Origin: Desulfobulbaceae bacterium
GTDB taxonomy: Bacteria > Desulfobacterota > Desulfobulbia > Desulfobulbales > Desulfobulbaceae
Direction of reading: 5' to 3'
NCBI GenBank assembly: GCA_003508005.1
Contig: DNUE01000042.1
Span: forward strand, 9,880-18,015
Length of the DNA: 8,136 nt
The position numbers were made by a program, and so were the translations under genes. Each line of letters begins with the position of its first letter. Positions within the stretch are counted from its first letter, which is position 1. A model generated the notes under the pieces. The model had not been told where the DNA came from and did not search any database. It worked only from the letters and a program-made list of their open reading frames with translations. Positions 1-6,205 of the stretch are shown here, piece after piece.

Positions 1-58
1 AGGTTCAGGGTCTAGTGGGGGTTTCTCCGTGGGAGTTCGACTCTCCCCTTCGGCACCA
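1..58 (+). tRNA. tRNA-Leu (anticodon CAG), 3' part
   Basis: The 5' end of the gene lies outside the window. What remains is the 3' side of the anticodon stem-loop, with loop TTCAGGG at 4-10 and anticodon CAG at 6-8. A long class II variable arm follows (about 16-30), then the T arm (GGGAG 31-35, loop TTCGACT 36-42, CTCCC 43-47), the acceptor strand CTTCGGC (48-54), discriminator A55 and an encoded CCA (56-58). The long variable arm, discriminator A and CAG anticodon together give leucine; serine tRNAs share the long arm but normally carry a different discriminator. The missing 5' acceptor strand should read GCCGAAG. Confidence 0.93.
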
Positions 59-64
59 TCAATT

Positions 65-100
65 CGTCCATCCCGTCCTTGCCGTCCATCCCGTCCTTGC
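65..100. repeat. 18-bp perfect tandem duplication after tRNA-Leu
   Basis: The unit CGTCCATCCCGTCCTTGC occurs at 65-82 and again, base for base, at 83-100. Each unit is itself built of two similar 9-mers (GTCCATCCC and GTCCTTGCC). It starts seven bases after the tRNA CCA end. There is no coding context. Replication slippage is the simplest origin; copy number may vary between strains. Confidence 0.85.
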
Positions 101-285
101 CGCCGCTTCTTGCCCACTCCGCCTTGCGCCGATCAGTAAGCCAGTGTCGTTCGAGGAGATGAGATATACCCCTTTTGCCGGCAAATTCCAAGCCCTCTTA
201 TTCATATTCTTGCCGCTCCCCGACACCGCAAGGCGAGTTCCCTGGCGCATCCCGTTGTCATTGCGGCAGAGACAGCCTGAAACGG
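101..285. other. Non-coding spacer between tRNA-Leu and sugE
   Basis: No convincing gene is seen here. The readable frames are short, lack ribosome-binding sites and encode low-complexity Pro/Arg-rich peptides. It contains one perfect 12-bp palindrome, TTTGCCGGCAAA (174-185), which could be an operator half-site pair or a weak hairpin. The right end holds one arm of an inverted repeat that overlaps the sugE stop codon. No strong U-tract terminator for the tRNA transcript is visible. Confidence 0.5.
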
Positions 286-293
286 TCAGGCTG
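273..293 (-). terminator. Possible hairpin terminator at the end of sugE
   Basis: The perfect 8-bp inverted repeat CAGCCTGA (273-280) / TCAGGCTG (286-293) has a 5-nt loop (281-285) and overlaps the sugE TGA stop codon (286-288). It is placed where a terminator for the minus-strand gene is expected, but the bases after it on that strand (TCTCTGCC) form only a weak U tract. It may stabilise the 3' end rather than terminate intrinsically. Confidence 0.4.
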
Positions 294-606
294 CTAATTT
301 CAGGCCGAGAATGCCGGCGATGATCATCCCGACAAAGAAAAAACGGGCCAATGTCGCCGGCTCACTGAAGATCAGGATGCCGAGGATAAAGGCCCCGACC
401 GCGCCGATGCCGGTCCACACCGCGTAGGCGGTGCCCATGGGGATGGTCTTCAGGGCGGCCAGAAGCAAACCGCCGCTGCCTGCCATCGAAAAGACCGAAA
501 AGACCAGCCAGCCGAAATGGGCGCCTTTCTCGCCCCAGCCCAGCTTCAAGCCCAGCGGCCAGCCCCACTCACATATCCCGGCTACAAACAGATACACCCA
601 CTCCAT
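286..606 (-). CDS. sugE: SMR-family guanidinium exporter (Gdx/SugE)
   Basis: This 106-aa protein of four predicted transmembrane helices matches the usual length of small multidrug resistance proteins, which work as antiparallel dimers in the inner membrane and exchange substrate for protons. Helix 1 carries the essential Glu13 with Gly10, Trp16, Gly19 and Lys21 in the SugE/Gdx pattern. Helix 3 contains GTAYAVWTGIGAVG (residues 58-71), the family signature. Gdx members export guanidinium, whereas EmrE-type members are polyspecific drug exporters; the helix-1 and helix-3 pattern favours Gdx. The ATG at 606-604 has a good ribosome-binding site, AGGAG at 616-612, 5 nt upstream. The gene stands alone, divergent from the 824-1531 gene, with no second SMR gene, so a homodimer is likely. 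The leader resembles part of a guanidine riboswitch (separate entry). Family assignment is firm; substrate is inferred. Confidence 0.95.
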   Translation of the reverse strand: MEWVYLFVAGICEWGWPLGLKLGWGEKGAHFGWLVFSVFSMAGSGGLLLAALKTIPMGTAYAVWTGIGAVGAFILGILIFSEPATLARFFFVGMIIAGILGLKLAA

Positions 607-641
607 GCGCTCTCCTGTCCGGGGCCTGGCCCCTCGTCCTC
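607..641 (-). promoter_or_regulatory. sugE leader with partial guanidine-III riboswitch-like sequence
   Basis: Read on the minus strand, the 35 nt before the sugE ATG contain GGACGAGG (639-632), an 8-nt spacer, then CCCGGACAGGA (623-613), whose end is the ribosome-binding site. From memory, guanidine-III (ykkC-III) RNAs carry GGACGAGG, about 9 nt, then CCCGGUCAGGA. The gene controlled is a canonical guanidine-riboswitch target. Against this, the P1 helix would keep only about two of four pairs and no pseudoknot partner is present. The obvious fold is instead a GGGGC/GCCCC hairpin (633-629 with 625-621). It may be a degenerate riboswitch, a simple leader hairpin or coincidence. Confidence 0.25.
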
Positions 642-704
642 TTTCCTCTCCCTAACCCTCCTGAGCGAAATACTGCCAGGCCGGAGCGGATCACTCTCTT
701 TTCC

Positions 705-732
705 TTCATAGCATCTCATGCAGGCTGCACAA
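705..732 (-). promoter_or_regulatory. sugE: Candidate sigma-70 promoter for sugE
   Basis: On the minus strand, TTGTGC (732-727) and TATGAA (710-705) are separated by 16 nt and would start transcription near 698, giving a leader of roughly 90 nt. Both boxes are weak matches, so this is only a position-supported guess. Confidence 0.25.
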
Positions 733-746
733 CATTTATTTCATTA

Positions 747-775
747 TTGTTTTCTCTCTGGTTTTCCTCTATTAT
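747..775 (+). promoter_or_regulatory. Candidate sigma-70 promoter for the 824-1531/Kef operon
   Basis: TTGTTT (747-752), a 17-nt spacer and TATTAT (770-775) lie in a markedly AT-rich stretch (about 725-790) inside otherwise GC-rich DNA. The -10 box matches five of six consensus bases; the -35 box matches only TTG. The predicted start near 782 leaves about 40 nt of leader before the ATG at 824. It argues against translation from the in-frame TTG at 785. Confidence 0.45.
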
Positions 776-823
776 CTTTCCATATTGAACAAATACCCCG
801 AACCCTTCCCGCGCGAGTATGTC

Positions 824-1531
824 ATGAAGCCCATCAGCATCCGATACATCTTCAACATGAAGGGCGACAGGTCTGAAGAGTTCAATGTCCAGCTTGACCC
901 CGACACCCTTGAAATCATCAATCCGCCCACGGACGACCTGCCCGACTGGACCCGGCTTGAATTTCATCAGTGTTCCCACTGCCCCTTTACCATTGCCAGC
1001 CGCCCCCGCTGCCCGGTGGCCGTATCTCTGGTCGGGGTGATCGACCATTTCACCAACGTGGTCTCCCACAACGAAATCGACCTGACGGTGATCACCAACG
1101 AGCGCCAGGTCTCGCAGAAGACCACCGCGCAGAAGGGAGTCAGCTCCCTGGTCGGCCTTCTTTTTGCGACCAGCGGCTGTCCGCACACCGGCTATCTGAA
1201 ACCCATGGCCCGCTACCACCTCCCCCTTGCATCGGAGGATGAAACCTACTACCGCGCCATCGGCATGTACCTGCTGGCGCAGTATTTTCTCCACAACCAG
1301 GGCCGGGAGGCGGACCTCGAACTGGAGGGGCTGAAGCTGATCTACCGGAACCTGCACAAGCTGAACACGATGATCGCCGAGCGAATCCGCAGCGCCACCA
1401 GGGCCGACTCTTCGGTCAATGCCGTGGTCCTGCTGGACATGATCAGCAACCTGATGCCCTTTGTCCTGGATGAACAGCTGCACAGACTCAGGCATCTGTT
1501 CAGGTCCTATACCGAAAGCCAGATCCACTAA
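824..1531 (+). CDS. Unrecognised 235-aa protein with three Cys-Pro motifs
   Basis: A soluble-looking 235-aa protein without signal peptide or clear membrane helix. I cannot assign a function; it resembles uncharacterised deltaproteobacterial proteins, possibly the family called DUF6901, from memory and unverified. The N-terminal 35 residues look like a small beta domain. The middle holds FHQCSHCP (residues 47-54) with Cys50 and Cys53, then Cys63-Pro and SGCPHT (118-123) with Cys119 and His121. The stretch LKPMARYHLPLAS (125-137) looks strongly constrained, and the last 90 residues are helical. The Cys/His spacing suggests a metal or Fe-S site, by inference only. I chose the ATG at 824 over an in-frame TTG at 785, which lies almost on the predicted transcription start and has no ribosome-binding site; GAG at 815-817 is a poor one for 824. 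The Kef-type antiporter gene starts 29 bp downstream, so co-transcription is likely. Confidence 0.8.
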   Translation: MKPISIRYIFNMKGDRSEEFNVQLDPDTLEIINPPTDDLPDWTRLEFHQCSHCPFTIASRPRCPVAVSLVGVIDHFTNVVSHNEIDLTVITNERQVSQKTTAQKGVSSLVGLLFATSGCPHTGYLKPMARYHLPLASEDETYYRAIGMYLLAQYFLHNQGREADLELEGLKLIYRNLHKLNTMIAERIRSATRADSSVNAVVLLDMISNLMPFVLDEQLHRLRHLFRSYTESQIH

Positions 1532-1560
1532 CCTCTGACAGCCGTTTTCTGCCGTCACCC

Positions 1561-3558
1561 ATGGGCATTGCCGCAGATATCGTCATCATCGTTGTCGCCG
1601 CCCTCTGCGGCGCGCTCATTGCCCAGAAACTGCGACAGCCCCTGATCCTCGGCTACATAGCCGCCGGCATCGCCATCGGCCCCTACACCGGCGGCATCAC
1701 CGTAGCCGATCTGCACCAGATAGAACTCCTGGCCGAGATCGGCGTGGCTCTGCTGCTCTTTGCCCTGGGCCTGGAATTCTCGCTCAGCGAACTGAAGCCG
1801 GTACGCAACATCGCCCTTATCGGCACCCCCATCCAGATCTTGCTGACCATCGCCTACGGCTACGGGATTGGCAGGCTCTTCGGCTGGAGTTCGGTCCCTT
1901 CCATCTGGTTCGGTTCGCTGGCCGCCCTGTCCAGCACGATGATCACCCTGAAGACCCTGATGAACCAGGGCTGGATGGGGACCCTGTCCAGCAGGGTGAT
2001 GATCGGCATGCTGCTGGTCCAAGACCTTGCGGTGGTACCGCTGATGATCGTCCTGCCCCAACTCAGCGATCCCGCTGCCGGCCTGCCCCTTATCGGCATG
2101 GCCATGCTCAAGTCGGCGGCATTCCTGCTGACGATGTTTTTCCTCGGCACCCGGCTGCTGCCCTGGCTCCTGTCCCTGGTCGCCCAGTGGAATTCCCGGG
2201 AACTGTTCATCCTGACCATTACCGCCCTTGGCCTGGGCGTGGGCTACGCTACCTACCTCTTCGGCCTCTCCTTCGCCTTCGGCGCGTTTATCGCCGGCAT
2301 GGTCCTCAGCGAGTCCGACTACGGCCACCAGGCCTTGAGCGACATCATTCCCCTGCGCGACATCTTCGGCCTGCTCTTTTTCACCTCGGTGGGCATGCTG
2401 CTGGATCTCACCTTTCTCCTCAGCCACTGGTGGCAGGTTCTTGCCCTGTTGTTCCTGATCGCGGCGGGCAAAGGGGTCATCTTCTCCGCGCTGACCTGGC
2501 TGGCCGGCTACCGGAACATTGTCCCCCTGGCCGTGGGTCTCGGCCTGTTCCAAATCGGTGAATTCTCTTTCGTGCTGGCCAGGGTCGGCCTTGACACGGG
2601 GGCCATTGACAATGCCCTCTATTCCCTGGTCCTGGCCACCTCAGTCATCAGCATGGTGGCGACCCCCTTCGTCTCCTCGCTGGCTTCGCCGCTCTACCGC
2701 CTGAAGCGCCGCTTCTTTCAGCATGAACCTCTGCAGACCATTCACCTGCCCAGCGAGGGTCTGCGCAATCACGTGATCATAGCCGGCGGCGGCCGGGTCG
2801 GCCAGCATATCGCCCAGGTGCTTACCCAACTGGACGTTTCCTTTGTCATTGTCGAAATCAATCACCAGCGGATGACCGAATGCAAGACCGCCCTGTACCC
2901 GGTGATCTACGGCGACATGACCCAGCAGGTCGTTCTCGATGCCGCGGAAGTCGGCCGGGCCAGGCTACTCCTGATCACTCCGCCGTCCATCATCGTTTCC
3001 GCGGCTATTGTCGGGCATGTCAAGCAGATCAATCCGAAGCTCCAGATCGTCGCCCGGGCGGATGGGGTCGAACAGACCAGGGCCCTGTATGAGAATGGGG
3101 TCTACATGGTGGTTCTTCCCGAGATGGAGGCAGGGCTTGAAATTGCGAGGCAGGCCCTCCTCAGCCTGCAGATTCCGGCGACAGTGATCCAGGAATACAC
3201 GGATATGGTCCGGCACGAATTGTACGCCCCGCTCCATTCCTCCTCCGGCTGGGACTACCACTTGGCCAGCCAGCTCAACAGCGCCAAGAACCTGCTGGAG
3301 ATATCCTGGGTGCACCTTGCGCCCGCCAGCCCGCTGAACGGCAAGACCCTGCAGGAGGCGGCCATCCGCACCCAAACCGGGGCAACCCTGGTGGGGGTCA
3401 TCCGGAACGGCATCTTCCGCCCCAACCCTTCCATAGAGTACACCTTTTCCGGCGATGATATCGTGGCCATTGTCGGCAGCCCGAGAGAGCGAGGCCTGTT
3501 CAAGGACCTGGCAACCGGCGGCGAAAGGTTGGAGGGGGACAGCGCAACAAGTACCTGA
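1561..3558 (+). CDS. Kef-type monovalent cation:proton antiporter (CPA2) with RCK module
   Basis: A 665-aa inner-membrane transporter of the KefB/KefC/YbaL class, exchanging K+ or Na+ for H+. Residues 1-380 form the Na+/H+ exchanger domain with about 12 membrane segments. It includes the conserved QD pair (Gln154-Asp155 in LLVQDLAVVP) and HQALSDIIPLRD (256-267) before the GLLFFTSVGMLLD helix. A cytoplasmic RCK/TrkA-N Rossmann domain follows (about 403-520): GGGRVG (409-414) binds dinucleotide, and Glu432 at the end of strand 2 favours NAD(H) over NADP(H); YGDMT lies at 450-454. A TrkA-C domain occupies about 570-650. Length fits complete family members. The ATG at 1561 lacks a clear ribosome-binding site, so coupling to the gene 29 bp upstream is plausible. 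Its stop is 7 bp from the stop of the convergent exchanger gene. Glutathione gating as in E. coli KefC cannot be judged from sequence. Confidence 0.95.
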   Translation: MGIAADIVIIVVAALCGALIAQKLRQPLILGYIAAGIAIGPYTGGITVADLHQIELLAEIGVALLLFALGLEFSLSELKPVRNIALIGTPIQILLTIAYGYGIGRLFGWSSVPSIWFGSLAALSSTMITLKTLMNQGWMGTLSSRVMIGMLLVQDLAVVPLMIVLPQLSDPAAGLPLIGMAMLKSAAFLLTMFFLGTRLLPWLLSLVAQWNSRELFILTITALGLGVGYATYLFGLSFAFGAFIAGMVLSESDYGHQALSDIIPLRDIFGLLFFTSVGMLLDLTFLLSHWWQVLALLFLIAAGKGVIFSALTWLAGYRNIVPLAVGLGLFQIGEFSFVLARVGLDTGAIDNALYSLVLATSVISMVATPFVSSLASPLYRLKRRFFQHEPLQTIHLPSEGLRNHVIIAGGGRVGQHIAQVLTQLDVSFVIVEINHQRMTECKTALYPVIYGDMTQQVVLDAAEVGRARLLLITPPSIIVSAAIVGHVKQINPKLQIVARADGVEQTRALYENGVYMVVLPEMEAGLEIARQALLSLQIPATVIQEYTDMVRHELYAPLHSSSGWDYHLASQLNSAKNLLEISWVHLAPASPLNGKTLQEAAIRTQTGATLVGVIRNGIFRPNPSIEYTFSGDDIVAIVGSPRERGLFKDLATGGERLEGDSATST

Positions 3559-3565
3559 GCAAGGG

Positions 3566-4543
3566 TTACTGTCCAAAGACACAGCGGGCCAGGCAAGTTG
3601 TATAGGCGAGGTAGCAGGCCAGCAGCGTCGCGCCCTCAAAACGGTTGATGCGCCCGCGTCCCGGCCCGCTGAACCCGTAGCCGAAAACAAACAGCAAGAC
3701 CGTGAGTCCCCCCATCACCAGAATGTCCCGGGACAGGACCTCGGGCGCGACGGCCATGGGACTGATCATCCCCGCGATGCCGACCACCGCCAGGGTATTG
3801 AACAGGTTGGAGCCGAGCACATTGCCCAGGGCGATGTCATGCTCGCCCTTGCGGGTGGCGATGATCGACGAGGCCAATTCCGGCAACGAGGTCCCCACCG
3901 CCACGATGGTCAGACCGATGATCAGGTCGCTTACCCCGAAGCCGCGGGCGATCTCCACCGCGCCCCAGACCAGGAGGCGGGAACTGGCAACCAGAAAGAT
4001 CAGGCCGATCCCAAGCCAGAAAACAGCCCGGCGAACCGGCATGGCACGGACAACCAGTTCCTGCTCCATTTCGCTGCCCAGGGCATCATCCTTCTGCCGC
4101 AGCCCCTGCCTGATGGCCCATCCCATCAAGCCGACAAACACAGTCAATAGCAAAAGAGCGTCGCCCCTGGTGATTTCCCCATCCCAGACCTGCCAGGCAG
4201 CCAGGGCGGTAATGGCGGTGAGAATCGGCAGTTCCTTGCGCAGCACCCGCGAATGGACGGCGATGGGACTAAGCAGCGAGGTCAGCCCCAGGATCAGGGC
4301 GATGTTCGTGATATTCGAGCCGTAGGCATTGCCCAGGGCAATGCCGGGACTGCCCTGCAAGGCTGAAACAGCCGAAACAACCATCTCCGGGGCCGAGGTG
4401 CCGAAGCCGACGATCACCATGCCGATCAGAAGCGCCGGCATTCCAAAATGGACGGCGATGGCGGCCGAACCTTCCACAAAACGGTCGGCGCTCCAGACCA
4501 GGATCGCCAGACCAAGTATGATTGCAAGAAAAGCGGTTGCCAT
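3566..4543 (-). CDS. Na+/Ca2+ exchanger family protein (YrbG-like, CaCA)
   Basis: A 325-aa inner-membrane antiporter of the Ca2+:cation antiporter superfamily, expected to export Ca2+ in exchange for Na+ or H+. It has the two inverted alpha repeats typical of the family: GTSAPE (residues 48-53) with GNAYGSN (71-77), and GTSLPE (217-222) with GNVLGSN (240-246). The acidic residues Glu53 and Glu222 are the expected ion ligands. About ten membrane segments are split by a charged cytoplasmic loop (about 146-169). The start is uncertain. The ATG at 4543 matches the usual YrbG N-terminus (LVWSADR soon after the first helix); an in-frame GTG at 4570 adds nine residues and lies only 12 bp after the upstream stop. 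Neither has a strong ribosome-binding site. It is the last gene of the minus-strand cluster and ends 7 bp from the convergent Kef-type gene. Confidence 0.93.
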   Translation of the reverse strand: MATAFLAIILGLAILVWSADRFVEGSAAIAVHFGMPALLIGMVIVGFGTSAPEMVVSAVSALQGSPGIALGNAYGSNITNIALILGLTSLLSPIAVHSRVLRKELPILTAITALAAWQVWDGEITRGDALLLLTVFVGLMGWAIRQGLRQKDDALGSEMEQELVVRAMPVRRAVFWLGIGLIFLVASSRLLVWGAVEIARGFGVSDLIIGLTIVAVGTSLPELASSIIATRKGEHDIALGNVLGSNLFNTLAVVGIAGMISPMAVAPEVLSRDILVMGGLTVLLFVFGYGFSGPGRGRINRFEGATLLACYLAYTTCLARCVFGQ

Positions 4544-4582
4544 TGAACGGATCAGTTCGCTGCCGGTCACTTCCGGCTTGAG

Positions 4583-5491
4583 TTATTCGCCATCTTCATT
4601 TGATGATGGCCGCGAATTGCGCACCACAACGGGAAAGCTTGCGGGAAAAAGTGTGGCTGCTGTTTTTACCAGGATCCAGAATGAAAGCAAGGGCAATATA
4701 ACAACCTGGATCAGAAAAATACCGACGTAGAGGAATGTCAGCTCCAGGAGATTCTCGATGATATCGCCGGCGTTGGTCACGGTGACGACGAGGACATTTT
4801 TGAATTCCGCGGATTTTCGCTTGAGAAACAACGCACTGTTCTCGATAGTCCCTAAAACGCCGTCAATCTCCGGAAGCGAGACATCTGCCAGTTTATCAAG
4901 TTCAGCAGTCCCGACCGCCAATTCCTTTGTCGATGCTGCTATCCGATCGGCAAAGAAATGTTTTTGCAGATACTCGTTTGCCAAGGCAGATACCGGGAGA
5001 CAAAAGCGAGCAACAACAAGAAGCAGGATAAACTGCGTCATCGCTCTGTGCAGGAGCGTCAGCCTTTTCTTCTCGAACCATATCAGAAGAGACACGGCAA
5101 GCAGCAATACAGAGAGCAGCGGCGGGGCAAGCGACACGCTCATTTCGTATGCCAGCTTCTGCACACCCAGCGAGGTAATCGCCGTGACAAGCACATCGGA
5201 CAGGCGCTCCGTCATGTCATCAATCGGGTCCAGGGACTGGCCTACGGCCAAAGACAGGCCCACCCCCGCCGGTTCCAACTGGAGGCTGGAGTCCTTGACT
5301 ACGGAAACGGAAGCGTTGATCACTCTGCAGGTGGCATAGGTAACCCCGGCCTTGGTTATCGCCTCCCGAAAGTAGGCGTCGGTCGCCGCGTCCAGGACCG
5401 GGACCTTCAGCCCGGAGGAAAACAACAGCAGCAGCGCTGCCAGCAAGCCAAGAGACGACCTGAGAATTTTTTGTTGAATTGCGGTTTTCAT
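4583..5491 (-). CDS. Unrecognised 302-aa multi-pass membrane protein
   Basis: I do not recognise a named family. The protein has an N-terminal signal-anchor (about residues 12-34), a roughly 85-residue soluble segment, two close membrane helices (about 121-139 and 150-169), a second soluble segment with coiled-coil tendency (about 175-235) and a final long hydrophobic segment (about 250-277). The most constrained-looking core is VGQSLDPIDDMTERLSDVL (83-101), just before SLGVQK. Cys55 and Cys164 could be a disulfide pair if both face the periplasm. The start ATG at 5491 is preceded by only a weak purine-rich GCAGAGA. It follows the oxidoreductase by 43 bp and precedes the Ca2+ exchanger closely. 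Sampled composition is nearer 52% GC than the roughly 65% of the Kef-type gene, so separate acquisition or weaker constraint is possible. Confidence 0.82.
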   Translation of the reverse strand: MKTAIQQKILRSSLGLLAALLLLFSSGLKVPVLDAATDAYFREAITKAGVTYATCRVINASVSVVKDSSLQLEPAGVGLSLAVGQSLDPIDDMTERLSDVLVTAITSLGVQKLAYEMSVSLAPPLLSVLLLAVSLLIWFEKKRLTLLHRAMTQFILLLVVARFCLPVSALANEYLQKHFFADRIAASTKELAVGTAELDKLADVSLPEIDGVLGTIENSALFLKRKSAEFKNVLVVTVTNAGDIIENLLELTFLYVGIFLIQVVILPLLSFWILVKTAATLFPASFPVVVRNSRPSSNEDGE

Positions 5492-5534
5492 TCTCTGCGA
5501 TGCTCAAGGGTTTTTCTGCTCCCAGCCCCTCGCT

Positions 5535-6137
5535 TTATCCGTTGCATGCCGGAAAGTACCTGTCGATCTCTTCCCTTGCCTCGGCAAGCCACTTCTGCCG
5601 CTCCTGTCCTGTGCTCGTAACCACCACGCCGAATGTCCGGCGATAAAAGGTATCGACCCCACAGAGGCCGAAGATGCAGTTTCGCCAAATGGTTTCCAAC
5701 GGATCGCCAAAGACCTGCCGCTCTCTGTCAGGCATGGTGTTCGCGGTGTTGAAGACCAGGGCGGCCTTTGCGGCGAGCAACCCCCTTGGGACCCCTTCGC
5801 CTGAATCACCCTCCAGAAACTCGTAGGCTATCCCCGGGCGAATCACCCGGTCGATCCAGCCCTTCAGCACCGCGGGTGGCTGGCCCCACCAGTTGGGATG
5901 AACGATGACGATGCCCTCCGCCTCCCGAATTTCTTCGCAGTGGGCCCGCAATGCATCCGGCAGAACGGCGTTCCTTGGAATTTCAGCGGCAGGCAGCACC
6001 GGGTCGAACCTCTCGGCGTACAGGTCGTGGAAGGAGACGGCATGCCCGTTACCGGCAAGCTGTTCGACCACGGTTTGCGCAATAGCGTGGTTGAAACTCG
6101 CCTGATCGGGATGGGCGAGGATGACCGATATCTTCAT
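5535..6137 (-). CDS. NAD(P)H:quinone oxidoreductase, flavodoxin fold (KefF/MdaB type)
   Basis: A complete 200-aa flavodoxin_2 family protein, presumably an FMN- or FAD-dependent cytoplasmic enzyme carrying out two-electron reduction of quinones with NAD(P)H. Strand 1 leads into HPDQASFNHAIA (9-20), the flavin phosphate-binding loop. HPNWWGQPP (80-88) and LKGWIDRV (91-98) are the conserved quinone-reductase motifs, and PGIAYEF (101-107) matches the KefF/NQO pattern. In E. coli KefF is both a quinone reductase and the activating partner of the KefC antiporter, and a Kef-type antiporter lies 2 kb away on the other strand here. MdaB-like stand-alone function is the alternative. The ATG at 6137 has GGAG at 6154-6151, a long 13-nt spacing. 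It sits between the hydrolase (68 bp upstream) and the membrane protein (43 bp downstream). Confidence 0.92.
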   Translation of the reverse strand: MKISVILAHPDQASFNHAIAQTVVEQLAGNGHAVSFHDLYAERFDPVLPAAEIPRNAVLPDALRAHCEEIREAEGIVIVHPNWWGQPPAVLKGWIDRVIRPGIAYEFLEGDSGEGVPRGLLAAKAALVFNTANTMPDRERQVFGDPLETIWRNCIFGLCGVDTFYRRTFGVVVTSTGQERQKWLAEAREEIDRYFPACNG

Positions 6138-6181
6138 GGCGGCCGTTGTTCTCCGGTTATCTTCCCAGAAGGTGGATCAGC

Positions 6182-6198
6182 GACGGCGGCAAGCCGTC
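6182..6198 (-). other. Intergenic hairpin between hydrolase and oxidoreductase
   Basis: The perfect 6-bp stem GACGGC/GCCGTC (6182-6187 with 6193-6198) has a 5-nt loop and can extend by GC pairs past a bulge. It lies 7 nt after the hydrolase stop. No U tract follows, so an mRNA-stabilising or processing hairpin is more likely than a terminator. Confidence 0.35.
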
Positions 6199-6205
6199 CG
6201 CCTGC

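Noticed and set aside
15..323. 102-codon plus-strand frame starting inside tRNA-Leu
   Set aside because: It begins in the tRNA and runs through the tandem duplication with no coding features.
607..700. Guanidine-I or guanidine-II riboswitch before sugE
   Set aside because: No pair of ACGR-loop hairpins (II) and none of the conserved guanidine-I blocks can be read; only the partial guanidine-III resemblance remains.
716..1558. 280-codon open frame on the minus strand opposite the Cys-Pro protein gene
   Set aside because: It is exactly antisense to a better gene, has a Gln/Val/His/Gly-skewed composition, lacks a ribosome-binding site and shows no recognisable motif.
1555..2553. 332-codon minus-strand frame opposite the Kef-type gene
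   Set aside because: Very rich in Gln, Gly, Asp and His, as expected from the complement of hydrophobic codons; a shadow of a membrane-protein gene.
2965..3690. 241-codon minus-strand frame spanning the Kef-type 3' end and the convergent junction
   Set aside because: Overlaps two strongly supported genes and has no domain or initiation signal.
3455..4730. Several plus-strand frames opposite the Ca2+ exchanger and membrane-protein genes
   Set aside because: Low-complexity Arg/Thr/Ser/Pro-rich translations antisense to a clear exchanger with both alpha-repeat motifs.
4758..5620. Two plus-strand frames of 193 and 220 codons opposite the 302-aa membrane protein
   Set aside because: The minus-strand frame has a coherent anchor, helices and operon spacing; the plus-strand frames are Arg/Gln/Ser-rich without motifs.
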